A stretch of 46,139 nt of DNA from Rhizaria sp. SCN 62-66 (taxonomy: Eukaryota > Rhizaria, unplaced): NCBI GenBank assembly GCA_001724265.1, contig MEDY01000245.1:1-46139 (forward strand), read 5' to 3'. The translations under genes and the position numbers were made by a program. Of this stretch, positions 10,895 to 22,118 are shown in pieces. The stretch's first letter is position 1; each line of letters opens with the position of its first letter. The notes under the pieces are model-generated. The model searched no databases. It was not told the DNA's origin and saw nothing but the letters and a program-made list of their open reading frames with translations.

Positions 10895-13800
10895 TTACAC
10901 CCTGGTGCTTGTAGTTGACATAAGGAGGTCGGCATAAGCACGGTCAACGTCAAACTGCTCTTCAGCACGACCAGGGGACGCCTTGGAGTTGACACTCATA
11001 GCCCCTGTTACATCAGTGTCAGTGGGCTCGATCACGTGATCGACGAGACCGCACTGCTTGCATTGGTACACAGTGCACATCGGAGTTTCAGTCACAGCAG
11101 ATCCGGTGTTACTGGTACCAGTGGACGAAGAGCTTCCACGTTTGCGGGCACAGTCTTTGTCGGTGCAGATAGACTCCGTGACGTTGATATGCGCACAATC
11201 ATTTTGGCTGTACTGGGGCTTGGACTTGGATTTGGATGTCTGTGATTGAGATTGCGGCTGATTGTGGTGTAATAAAGCGTCGTTGCTACTCGTGTTGTTA
11301 CCACTGCTACTGAGATTGCCGCGAGCAGCATAGTTCTCTGCCGTGAGGTTTGCTAAAGCTGCTTCGACCATAGCAACCTCACTCTCCAGTGCAGACCGAG
11401 GCTGACTCTGGCCGGACGCAGAAGTTGAGTGGTCATTGGCAGCAAAGCTCCGATACAACTCTTCGACATCAACATCGCCGTTAAGCTGCTTCGGCTTTGT
11501 GTCCTTATTGTGGAAATCGCTATTCCTTAACAAACCTTTGTTGGTTACTGATGGCTGCGCATTTTGGTTTGACTTCGAGACAGCAACAAACTCGATGTCA
11601 TCGAAGTCACCAGCAAACCGATGCTGTAAAGGTACTTGCTGTGACTGTTCTTGTGCTAGCTGTGGCGAGCTAAACGTGCTTGTGTTAGCAGTGGAAGCAT
11701 TCGTGCGTTCGTGCGCGGGCACCCACACCCTCTCCACATCCGCATCGCTCTCACTCAAACTCGGCTGATGTTGTGTGGTTGCGTTGTTCCGCGAGAAGAG
11801 ACTTCCAAACCATGACTTTGCAGGCGCACGCGCGGTGGTGCCAGTCTGAGCAGACGCTGCACTGACATTGATGTTAGCGACTGGGGAAGCAACAGACGCG
11901 CGCTTTTGTGCCAGCATGGACTGCACGAACGCGAGATCTTCTGCGTCGTCATCTTGAGCATTACCGATACGGTTACTATTGTCACCAGCACTCGGCTTCG
12001 GCCCAACTTGTGATGCCCCAACCTCAGATACAGATTCAGGGTCAGTCGTATACGCAGCACTATTCCTATCAGCAGGGTTGTCACTGTGGTTCAGAGCGCT
12101 CTCAAGCTCAGCCATCGCCTGTTGTTGTGACTGCGCCCGCGCTTGTAGGGCTGCCTCAGCCTCAGCAGCGTTCTCGAAAGCGCTCGGGCCGTAGTTGCCA
12201 CCAGCCACCACGTCATTGTAGTTGGAGCTCTCATAGTTAGCGGCCGCAGTCCGCAGCCACAGTGCAGCTTGTGGCAGCGCAGGCGGGATCAGACCGGGGC
12301 AATGCACGGGCCGCTGCACCACGATAGCGCTCGCGGGCAGTTGGGGCAGCAGCGGATGCGGGCGCTGTTCCAAGTCACAGTCGCCACAGCCGTCATCAAG
12401 CGCGAGCGCTGCGGCCACCGCGGCGTCGTTGTCGGCGACCTCGACCGCGCGACACAGGCCGAGTACCAGAGCGTCCGCAAGCGCGCGCACTGTGCGGTCT
12501 ACGGTGCGGTCGGCGGCGGTATTCGCAGCGGTGCTTGCAGCAGTAGTCGCGCTGGAGCTACCGATGACAGCACTAGATGAACTAGCGCCCATGATTGCTG
12601 AAGTTGGCAGTGTCTTGTTGGCATTGCTGTTAAACGTGTTGTTGTTTACAGGGGCACTGATTGCCATTAAACCACTCGCACCACTAACGACATTGCTCCC
12701 GTTGTTGCTCGCAGTTATAGTCGTCGTGCTGCCTTGAGCTCCGATATCGCGGGTGGTAGCAGCCGAAGCAGCAGCGCTTGCGGCAGCTTTTGCGACAGTC
12801 TGGAATAGGGCACTGACTGGCGCAACCCCAAGCAACACGTCCGCCAACACCTTCGCGTCCTCAGCGTCAACACTGCTCTTTGCGCCAGATCCATTCACCG
12901 AAGCAGAAGAGGCCAGTGCGTTCGTGTTGGCGCTGGCGGCTGCAACGGCCGAGGCCCACTCGAGGTCGCCGGCGGCAGTGCTGTTTCCAGCTGCAGCCGC
13001 GGCGGCAGAGGCGTGGTGCATTAGCGACAGCAGCGGTGCGCGCATTGCGGCACTGCTAGATCCTGCACCAGCTGTGGCGGCGCCAGCGGCCGAAGCTGCG
13101 GCAGCCGCAGCAAGTGTGGCCGCGGCAGCACGCAGAGTCGTGAGCGGGAGAAGCAGCGGAAGCAACGCACTGATGTTAGAAGGCGTAGAGAGCGACGGGG
13201 ACGCGTGCAGCGCTGCAGCAGAGGTGGCGGCGGCCGATGCACGAGCCAAAGCGAACCGTGCAGTAGCTGCCATTGCTGCCGTCGTTGCAGCATTAGCAGA
13301 GACTGCAGTATTAGACAACGATGCCCCTGTTTCTGGGTGTGCATTTGGGCCTGTGACGAGATTGCACGGTGGACGCGTTGGCAGGGGGAGCACGTAAGGG
13401 GATGAAAAGTCTTCTTTGACGCCGTCTAAGAGAGGCGGTGCAGTATCAGCAGCTGTAGATGCAACGGTGACAACCCACGGGGATACAGTCGTATCTGCCT
13501 CCGCATCAAGATCAACTTGAGCATTCTTGTCAGCAGCTACTCCTTGGTCCCCACTCGGCATGAATTGAGAGCACGTGACCGCGGGTACGGTGGCGCGCAG
13601 TGTCGACTGCGCGACAAGCGGGAAGCGGCTAATGAGAGCCCACGCAAGTCGCTCAAGAGGGCTTGCACCGCTGCTACCAGCGCCATCACGGGCGGGTGTC
13701 TGAAGCAGTGGCGTAATCGGAGAGAGCAGAGCGGCACCGCGCGTTGTCGCGATGACAGCAGCCTCCGACACATAGCTGTGATCACGAATGCTGCTGTGCT

Positions 13801-16800
13801 CGTCTTCGTTTTGATTGAATTGATCTTCGTCCTGCCCAATGGTCGTATTGCGCGCCGTGATCAAACGCACATTGTGTGCAGAGTTAGCAGCATTGACACA
13901 GTCGGTGCTTTGCTCCCACGGCGACTGCGTCATCAGCGGATGAGTGGCGACGCCGACCGCGGCGCGCACTGACGTACTCTGCAACAGCGCATCGACTGCA
14001 CGAGCGGACGCCTGCGCTTGAGATGCTGACTGTGCTGAACTTGCCTGTGCATGCAAATACGCGTGTGTGACGCAGTGCGCAGGGGTCGGCAGTGCGCTGT
14101 GAAGTGACACTGTGGTGCGCCTCCTGCTGCCACCATTCGAGCCCGCAATCACGCTCGGAGCAGGACGCTGGGAAGGTCGCGCAAGTGCAGTGGTCGCGGC
14201 GGCAACTGCGGCTGCAGTATAAGGCGCAAGCATCGCGTCAGTACTGTAGGCCTCACGCGCCTGGTGCCACAGCACGACGTCGTGCCTTGGCCGACGTGCG
14301 GTCGTGACCAGTTGCGACAGAGGACGACGGGAGATGAGAATCGACGGCAACTCAGAGGGGGTTGAAGCTGCCTGTGCGCCTGCGGCCACGGTACTGTTGA
14401 GTGCAGTCGTGAGTGGCAAAGAGCGCCAGGGCGGTAGTGACGCCAGGACGGCTGCAGATGGCGAGGACTGCGCAGGTAACGGCTGCCCGGGAATCGGCGG
14501 ATGCGTCACCCAGGAAACTGCGGTGTGAAGGCGCGACAGCTGCTCAGAGAAAAGTCCCTTTTGCCGGTTCAGCAGCTCGGCGCGTTCCCTGTCTTCCGGC
14601 GCGGGCAGCGCCGTCAGAGCGGCGGAGAGCGCGCGGAGGCGCGTGAGCACCGCGGAGAAGCCCGCCAGATCTCCCCACAACGCGGTCTCGAGCAGCGGCA
14701 GGTCAGCATCGAGGTCGATCGTGAGCGCGAGCGAGGTCACAGTGGACAGCGCGGTCGCAACCGGGAGCTCCATGCGCACGCGCACGCCCGCGCCGACGCC
14801 GACCTTGGCGGTGTTTCCGTGGCGAAGTCGCTGCTTCACCAGCGCAGACTCGGCGAGCATTGCAAGACGCTTGCTGTTGCTGCGACGCGCGTACACGGAG
14901 ATGAGCGCGCTCACACTTGTCACCCTCGGAAGATCACTGTCAAAGATGTTCGCAGGAGCCGTCGTCGCAGTATTGTTTGCGTCGTTTGCACAGACATTGT
15001 AGCCGCTGTTCACAGTGGGCGTAGTGAGTGATGGTAGCATCACACCTCCAAACGCAAACTCAGCACCCACAGCAAACGCGTCTTCAAGAGCGCCGGCAGC
15101 AAACAGATGACTCACCGACGGCGACTGCACGTCAACTCCACTATGTGGAGCAAGCGTTGCAGTCGGCACACTGTTGGTCCCATTAGCGGCACTTTTAATT
15201 GACGCTGGTGCAGTATCAACACTTGGATTCGTTGAGAGTTGCTTCGAGATGGCGGCCATACTCGTGATGCCAGCGTCGGTGATCGCCGTAACAGGGAACA
15301 CTGAGGTGGCAGCAGCAAGTGCGTCAGCCTCTGCTTCAACTTCAGCTTCAGCAGCCTCAGCGGCGGTCTCTGCTGCAGCCGCAGCCGCTGCTTCTTCCTC
15401 AGCAGTCCCGGCAAGCGGAAATGGCAACGTCGCGTGTCCTTCCTTGACGTTGATGTGCGAATTAACGGCTGACGTTACAAGCGACGAGCGCGCGAGGCCA
15501 GATACACGCATGAGAACAGACGACGCCAAATGGGCGCGAGTGGCGACTGAGGCGGCCGCCATAGCAGCCACTGTCGCCGCAGCAATCTCAGTGACTCCAT
15601 GCGCTTGAGGGCTTGGAGCCATCTTTGAGTGAGACTGGGGAGTTGCGCTCGTATGAGCTAACGAGCGTGCAAGGTCGACTGCAGACGCCGCCGATGCGGC
15701 GGCCGAGGCCGGCGCAGTTGCGGCAAACGCCAGCAGTAGCGACTGCGTGTAACGGCGACCAGCTACAGCAACGGGGCCCTTCGGCACAGTCTTAGTATCT
15801 GTTGCATCAGCGTCGGAGTTCGTTGTGTTTGCGACCAAGGAGCCAAGGACAACCGCGATGTCCATGCTGACAGTCGCAATCATCGAGTTCGCCGCGACGA
15901 GGTGGTTGGGCTCAGGTGTCTCTGCGGCCGTTAGCTGCGACAGACACGCCGCGGCGGCCGCACGCGCCTGTTGCATCCGCGCCAACGCTCCCGCGAGAGT
16001 GCTAATGTACCGCTTCGCATCTGCAATGGCGGCCAGAGTGTGGCGCGGCGCAGGAACTGCGTTCATCGGCAACAAAAGCGACTGTGACATCAGTTGTAGA
16101 GGAGTGAACGGAGACCATGCCAGCGGACGCGGGTGCGCCGCGCCGCCGACAGCGACGGCATCGACATCGTGACTGCCTGGGATGGTGTTGCACGGCAGCG
16201 CACCCATTGCAGTCGCAGTCGCAACAAAGCGCGCGATAAGAGACAACGGATTCACATCTAATGTTGGTACGAGTGTACTGCGTCCTTCGTCGTACGAGCT
16301 TGCGCTTGCGCTCATCGCGCGTGAGTCCACATTGCCCACGGTCGCGGGCGCCGATGCGGCTTTACTTTGGTACGCCGGGTCGACGACAAGCCCGCGAATG
16401 AGGTCGGGGTGCGGCCCCCACGCCCCGAGCACGGCGCTATGCAGCGGCACTACGGCGTCGCTCCACGCGGCAAGCGCGGCGACACGCACGCCGCGCCGCA
16501 GGAGCAGGTGCATGTTTGCGGCGTGGGCGCGCGCCGCCGAGGTCGAGGGCGCGGTGAGGCGGAACAGCTCCTGCGTGGCCGGGAGACCGTCGGTGAGGGT
16601 GTCGCGGTACGGCCCGTGGTGGGTGCCAGCGAGCGCCAGGAAGGAGAGAGATTGTGTGCACGGGTCCAGCACTCTGTGAAAGTAAGAAACAAGAACATAC
16701 GTTAAAGACTAGTTGCAACTTCTACATTTCAAAAGATAACGATCGAAACATGATAATACACTCCCGCATCTGACGATCAATGATTTGGTTGAGAACGTAC

Positions 16801-19800
16801 TTGTCTTTGATGAGCGTGGCGACAACCTGCGCTGCCACGACGCAGCCCTGACTGTGTCCCGTGGTCACAACCACGTCGCTCTGCGCCAGCGCGTGCGCAT
16901 AGCGGGCCTGCGGCAGCACGACGGCAGTGTAGCGGTGGCAACGAGCCTGGATATCGCCGTACGAGTGCAGCGGGATCAGACGCAGCGAGACGCCGAGGAG
17001 AGGTAAGATGTTGGCCGGGGAGGGAAAACCGTGGACGGTCGGTAGATGCGCTGCGTCAGCGGCGGGATCGACAAAGAATGCACCGTTATCAGCGCCAAAA
17101 TTGGCCTCACTGTAATTTACAAGGTCAAGGTCATTGATGGCGCCACAAATCCCGTCACTGATGAGACCAACCTGTGCGTCATCTTCGTCGTCGTTTCCGA
17201 AGTCTTCACCATGCACATTGTCAGCAAAGTCGCCATCGCCGCAAAACAAAATGCTCCTCGAATTTTTAATGGTTAGCTTCCACGCGGAGTCGTTGGCACC
17301 CTCAGTCTCACGAGTCTCTGCCTCGTCACTCTGCGCCGATGACAGCGCACGCTGCTGCTGCTGTAAAGCATTGAAGCTATCATGTGCGTGGCTCATAACT
17401 CCAGCGACAACGACCCGTTCTGCGCGCTTCAACACGCGCCTCGCCGCCGAAACCCAGACGGCGCCGACAGCGCGCGCCGCCGCAACGGCTGCCGCGCCAG
17501 CCGCCGCTTGCGCAGCGGCCCGCGCCTCGGCCAGCGCGCCCTGGCGCTCCCAGCGCAGGCGCAGCGCGGCGGCCTCGGTCACGATCTGGTTCAGACAGAA
17601 GACAGCAATGCCTGCGGCGGAGCGCTGCGCAAGGCCCAGCGAGATGGGCTTGCCAGAGGGGTCGTGGAAGGGCAGAATCAGGGCTTTCCAGCCGTGGACG
17701 CCGATGCACGTCAGCTAGAGTTGAGGGAAGGAAACAAAGAAGAGAGGAGAATTTAAATGATATCACATGTTGGCATCGGCATAATGAAATCAAGCAGCGC
17801 TATTCAATAAATTTACGTACCATGCGCATTGTTTTCCACGTCGGCAGTCCATGTTCCACTCCGGCCGCAGCTCCCAAGCCATCGATCTCGCAGTCGCCAA
17901 CCTGCCCACAGTCACCCTGCTGCTGCTGCTGCTCGCTGTCGACGCCAGTGCCGGCGCCTGCGGCGTGCATACGTCCCCAGTCGGTAGCCAGTGCGAGCAG
18001 CTGCTCTTGGTGCGCGAGTGACCGTGAGCGCTCACCGGTCGCGTCCTGGACAGCGGCGGCAATCGCAGAGCGCGCGGCTGCGGCTGCCGTCGTCGCGAGA
18101 TGGCGCGAATATGCGTCGACAATAACGGCCAGGGGCAGCAGAGGGGCGAGAGCGGTGCGGGCGCGGGCGCGAGCGCGGGCTAGGGCGGCAGCGCGCTCCT
18201 CTGCGACTGGAACACTGACTGCAAGCGAAGTTGGAACCGAGGGCGACGGCGATGGAGGCTGAGTCGATGAAGGAACATACATTGCAGGATTGGTGCTAGA
18301 AGAATTTGCAATCAAATCAGCCTCCATATTTGCATCAGGTGCGTTCTGTGTGGGTAACAGAAGATCGCTTGTCGAGTGCCTCGCATCGTCGAGATCGGTG
18401 TCCACGCTCGGGCTTCCTGTCGTGCTCGTGCTGGCAGTAACGACATTTGTTGCCGGGCCAGAGACATTGCTCATGCTCGAGCTCACGTTAGAATTTGCGC
18501 TCGCAGGAGTATTGTTACCGCCGGTGACAAGAGAGGTAGCAGCAGGACCGAGCTTGCCAAACCAACTCAGCACGGTCGCCAGCCGCCGCCACGTCGCCGG
18601 CCCAGCCTGCGTCAACGTCTCACTCCACGACCCGTCACCTGGGTTGCTCGAGGTCACAGGTGCTGCCGCCGCTGGAGTGATATGCGCAGGTAAAGTCGTC
18701 GCGCTGGCGGTCGCCTTATCTATGAGATTATCGTTACTAATGGCAACATCTGTCTGCTTTAAGGCGTCTTTTTCAACCTTGGGCGGCGCTGCAGTCATCT
18801 CGTCATAGAATGCCAGCTCGGCATCAACGACAGCGCGCGACTTAGGTGCATCCAGATCGTTGTGAGCAACTTGATTCAAGTCAGTGGGAAAGCCTGGCGC
18901 TGAGTTACCAACCGCGACCGAGGTTGCCGTTGTCTCAGTGCGCGCGGCGGCAAGTGCAGCGGCGCGCGTCTGTTGCTTGGTCTCAAGCGTTGTCTGGGCA
19001 GCAGCCTTGGCTTCGGACAAAGACACACGGGCGCGCTCGGACTGAGCACGTAGCCAACGTTCTAACACAGTCACACTGTTGTTAGCAACCGCAGAACCAG
19101 TAGCAGCGCTCGCGCTAGACCCGAACACACCTGCAGCTGCCAGTCCGGCAGCGGCGGCGGCAGTGACAGCGGCAACCTTGACCATAGAGTGGCGCCGCAG
19201 CTCGTGGCCATCAGTCCGGTCATCGTTCACCTCGTCGACCGAGCGGAGCAAGGGCTCGTTCTCCGCAGCGCCGCGTTGTAAGTACCCCGGGTACTTAGCC
19301 ATCATCGCGATCAGCAGTGCGTACGCGCGGGGCTGGCGCACCATGCCCGGCACCGACACCAGCGCGGTGGCGCCTGACAGAGACGACGGATGCAAGAGAA
19401 GCGGCGTGCCAGCGTTCTGCAAAGTGCTTTGACTCGCCGGCGCGGGCGCCGCTGAGCTCGAATTTACTTGTGGCTGCGGTTGTGATTGCGTAAGGATGTC
19501 GGTTGGGGACACCAAGTGTGCGTGCGCCTCGTTGTTATTAGTGGCGCTCGTAGCATCAGCATTTACGGCTGCGCCCACCGTCTCATCTTGCGGAGGTACG
19601 TTGTCAATCAGTCCAGTCGAGCTAATAGCACGACTTGCTCCCGCACTTGGATGAGAACCTGGCAGGGCAGACGGCGGGAACGCGGCGGGCTCAACGCCGG
19701 CGACGTGAGCTGCAAGCGCCTCCGTAAACGACAAAGGTAGCGCACGAGCCAAGTGGTAGATCAGCGCGTCGGCACGTGTGCGCGCAAGTTGAGGTGGCAC

Positions 19801-21288
19801 GTAGTCGTCGTTCTTGTCTCCGTTATTAGACTGAACCTCACCGCCAGTCTTTGAGCTCGAATTCGGATTGTTTGTACTTGCGCTCACGGTGGCGTTGCGG
19901 GTGTAGATGCGTGGCAGCCATGGCGACGGGCCTGCGAGCACGACAGGCGGCAACGGGGGCAAAGGAGTGCGGCGCAGCGGCTTGCCTTGCTTGTTACTCG
20001 AGCTCGAGCTAGGAGTAGAACCTGACACGGTACCGCTCTCGGCACCAGCAACAGAAGTGGACATCCCCGTGGCGTTGCTGTTGATGTCTTGTGTCTCGTC
20101 GTCAGCTTCGTCGGTTTCCTCGTCTCCGCTCCCGTTGGCGTCGTCGTCGTCATAGTCAGACGCAAACTCGCTGCCAAAGCCACTCGGAATACCGCCTGGA
20201 CTGACGATCGTGCCCGCTGAAGGTCCGCTAGTCGAGGGGCGGATTTGTTGTTTAAGGACTTGAAGTTGTTGCTGCACGCGCTCTAACAACCGTTGACGCG
20301 TCGTCGCCGTTGCGGTCCCAGTGGTGCTCATTGTCCCCTGCTGTTGCGTTGTAAGCAGAGTGCCGACATGGGGGCTGCTGTTGAAGTTCGAACTATTCGC
20401 GTTGCTGCTGATCAATGCTGCTGCGGCAGCGCGCGTGGCAGCAGCCGCAAGTGACGACGATGACGACGACGATGACTGCGTCGGTGTCATTGTGGCGGTT
20501 GCCACATTGACTGCAAACGGCACTGCCGGCAGCTGCAGAGCGGTTCCAGACAAGGTCGAGCTGCTCATTGCACTCACGCTCGCAGAATTGTTATAGCCTG
20601 CTGTACTACCATCTGTAGCGGCACGCGCAGGGAGATTGTCAGCCACACCCGTTGCAGCATCGGTTGCATCCGTGCTCGCTGCAGTTGCTCCAGTCGCAGT
20701 CGATGCTGCTGCTGGTGTGCTCGTAGCTAGAGCTAGAATTTCAGAGCCTGGAGCAAACATCGGCACAAATGGCCTTTGCGCCGTACTCGACGCACTCAAA
20801 GTAGCCTCCGAGCGGGGCTCATTTACAGCGGTTGTTGTGGCAGGCACTGGGGGAGTCGCACTAGGAGGGACACTGCGCGCGTCAGAACGAGCACTGGACA
20901 CGACAGTATGTCCTGATGTGATAGCAGTTAATGCGCCAACTTGTGCTGGAGACGTTAGTGCAGATGCTGTCAGGCCAGCGGGCGCTGCGGCCGCAGCAGA
21001 TGGCGTCGGAGTTGCTGATGCGTTTGTGGCCGGGTCGGTTCCAGCCACAGTCGGAGTCGCGGCGTCAGGCGACGGGGTCCTGCGTACCAGCCGTGATAGC
21101 AACGAGTACGCGCGGTCACGCTTGCGCTGTGTGGCAGGCTGTGGGGCGTCAGGGGCCGAGCCTGGGGCAGCCAAGGCGGGGTCATGGTCAGCCGGCGGGA
21201 GGGAGTTGGATGAGGCCGCGGAGAGAAATACCCCGCGCTGAGAGACACACTCAGTCGGAGGCACGTTAGGACCGTAATGAATAGACAT
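10895..21288 (-). CDS. Giant alpha/beta-hydrolase (lipase-like), three exons, ~3386 aa
   Basis: Three long minus-strand frames join through two good introns: exon 1 21288-17821, exon 2 17714-16801, exon 3 16673-10895, ending TAA. The hydrolase core spans the junctions. Exon 2 opens with TCIGVHGWKALILPF (an oxyanion-type HGW strand). The nucleophile elbow GHSQG closes exon 2 near residue 1440. Exon 3 starts with FLALAGTHHGP and then WSDAVVPLHS, a likely catalytic Asp strand. From memory this order resembles a fungal serine-hydrolase family (yeast YJR098C-like). The ~1150-residue N-terminal part is low-complexity but contains ENEPLL, an acidic-dileucine-like motif, and an Ala/Val hydrophobic run that could be a membrane segment. 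The C terminus has a Cys/His cluster. The start is ATG 21288, because an in-frame TGA lies just upstream. Substrate unknown; the His of the triad was not located. The join is well supported, the function only to superfamily. Confidence 0.82.
11000..11200 (-). other. Cys/His cluster at hydrolase C terminus
   Basis: The last ~110 residues contain CAH, CTDKDC and CTVYQCKQCGLVDH, giving C-x-H, C-x4-C and C-x4-C-x2-C spacing. This resembles a zinc ribbon separated by a Ser/Thr-rich loop. The role is unknown, possibly protein or nucleic-acid binding. Confidence 0.55.
16674..16800 (-). other. Intron 2 of the giant hydrolase gene
   Basis: 127 nt, GTACGTTCTC...TTTCACAG, phase 2. Splicing joins AA to A and gives Lys (TLIKDK then VLDPCTQ), uniting the nucleophile-elbow exon with the next strand of the hydrolase fold. 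Unspliced, the frame stops at 16722. Confidence 0.85.
17715..17820 (-). other. Intron 1 of the giant hydrolase gene
   Basis: 106 nt, GTACGTAAAT...CAACTCTAG, phase 0, with a pyrimidine-rich 3' end. It joins exon 1 (ending KTMRM) to exon 2 (starting LTCIGVHGW). Without splicing, exon 1 reads into TAG after six codons; that TAG is intronic and is not counted as a stop or a sense codon. Confidence 0.88.
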
Positions 21289-22118
21289 ATACAAGTCTCA
21301 AAACAGTGTTAATCGTGAAGTTAAACTAAATATGTGTTCTTGTGTCGCGGAAAACGCAGATATTTGCGGATCGAGATGACTGTGGGAAGGCCACGATCGA
21401 GTTGAATCGTGGTCGGCCTGAGGCGAAATGAAATGATGAAAATGGGGGCGTGGTGAGTTTTTTTGAATTGCTAATTTTGTAAGATTAATTTCTTGAATGC
21501 GATACATTCGAGATTATTTTCCACCGGCGCTTGTATGGTCATAGGCGCTTATACAATGATCCTCGAAACATCGGTTTTGCTCTCCTCGTGTTCTTCGTGG
21601 TAGGCCTACACCACCGCAATGTTGGTTCCAAGGTTGTTCGACTTACGATGCACGTTACCTTCTGTATCTCACCAATTACATTTCATTGTTCTTCTGTTTT
21701 ATTCGCCATCTTTGTCATACATGCTCGATGACACTGTTCATTGCCCGTTTTGTGTCGCCCTCTCCAATCCACAACGTCCGCTTAAAATTTGATCGACGCC
21801 TCGCCGACTTTTTTGCAAATTCGCACTTCAAACTGAACATCTGGTTTCATTTCTAAATGACAACTATCACTGATAATATGGTCCTTGCTCTATTGCCTCC
21901 TCAACTTCACATTTGTGTCTGTCACAAACGCTCTCTCCGATGACTTCAATCTCCGCATTAACTGTGGACTGTCGCTTGACGGCTGCAATCCAAATCACTG
22001 TGTTGGGTCTCCTGCCTCCTCTCTTGACCGTGGTCGTCACCAATAACCTTGTCCTTACTCCTGCAGCTCGGTTAAGCGCTCATTTGCATTTTAACGTCGT
22101 AGATCGTTAAAGATAACG
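21289..22118. promoter_or_regulatory. Divergent intergenic region, hydrolase (-) and ANTH gene (+)
   Basis: 830 nt between two divergently transcribed start codons, so it probably holds both promoters. It is AT-richer than its flanks. Immediately before the ANTH start is AAAGATAACG followed by ATG. No known core motif or RNA gene was recognised. Confidence 0.45.

Noticed and set aside
17800-17820. TAG at 17800-17802 as the true stop of the first hydrolase exon
   Set aside because: It lies six codons past a strong donor (GTACGTAAAT) and inside the intron, so it counts neither for nor against UAG reassignment.
10895-21288. Three independent genes in the hydrolase locus
   Set aside because: The second and third frames lack an ATG at their start, and splicing with strong GTACGT donors assembles one hydrolase core.
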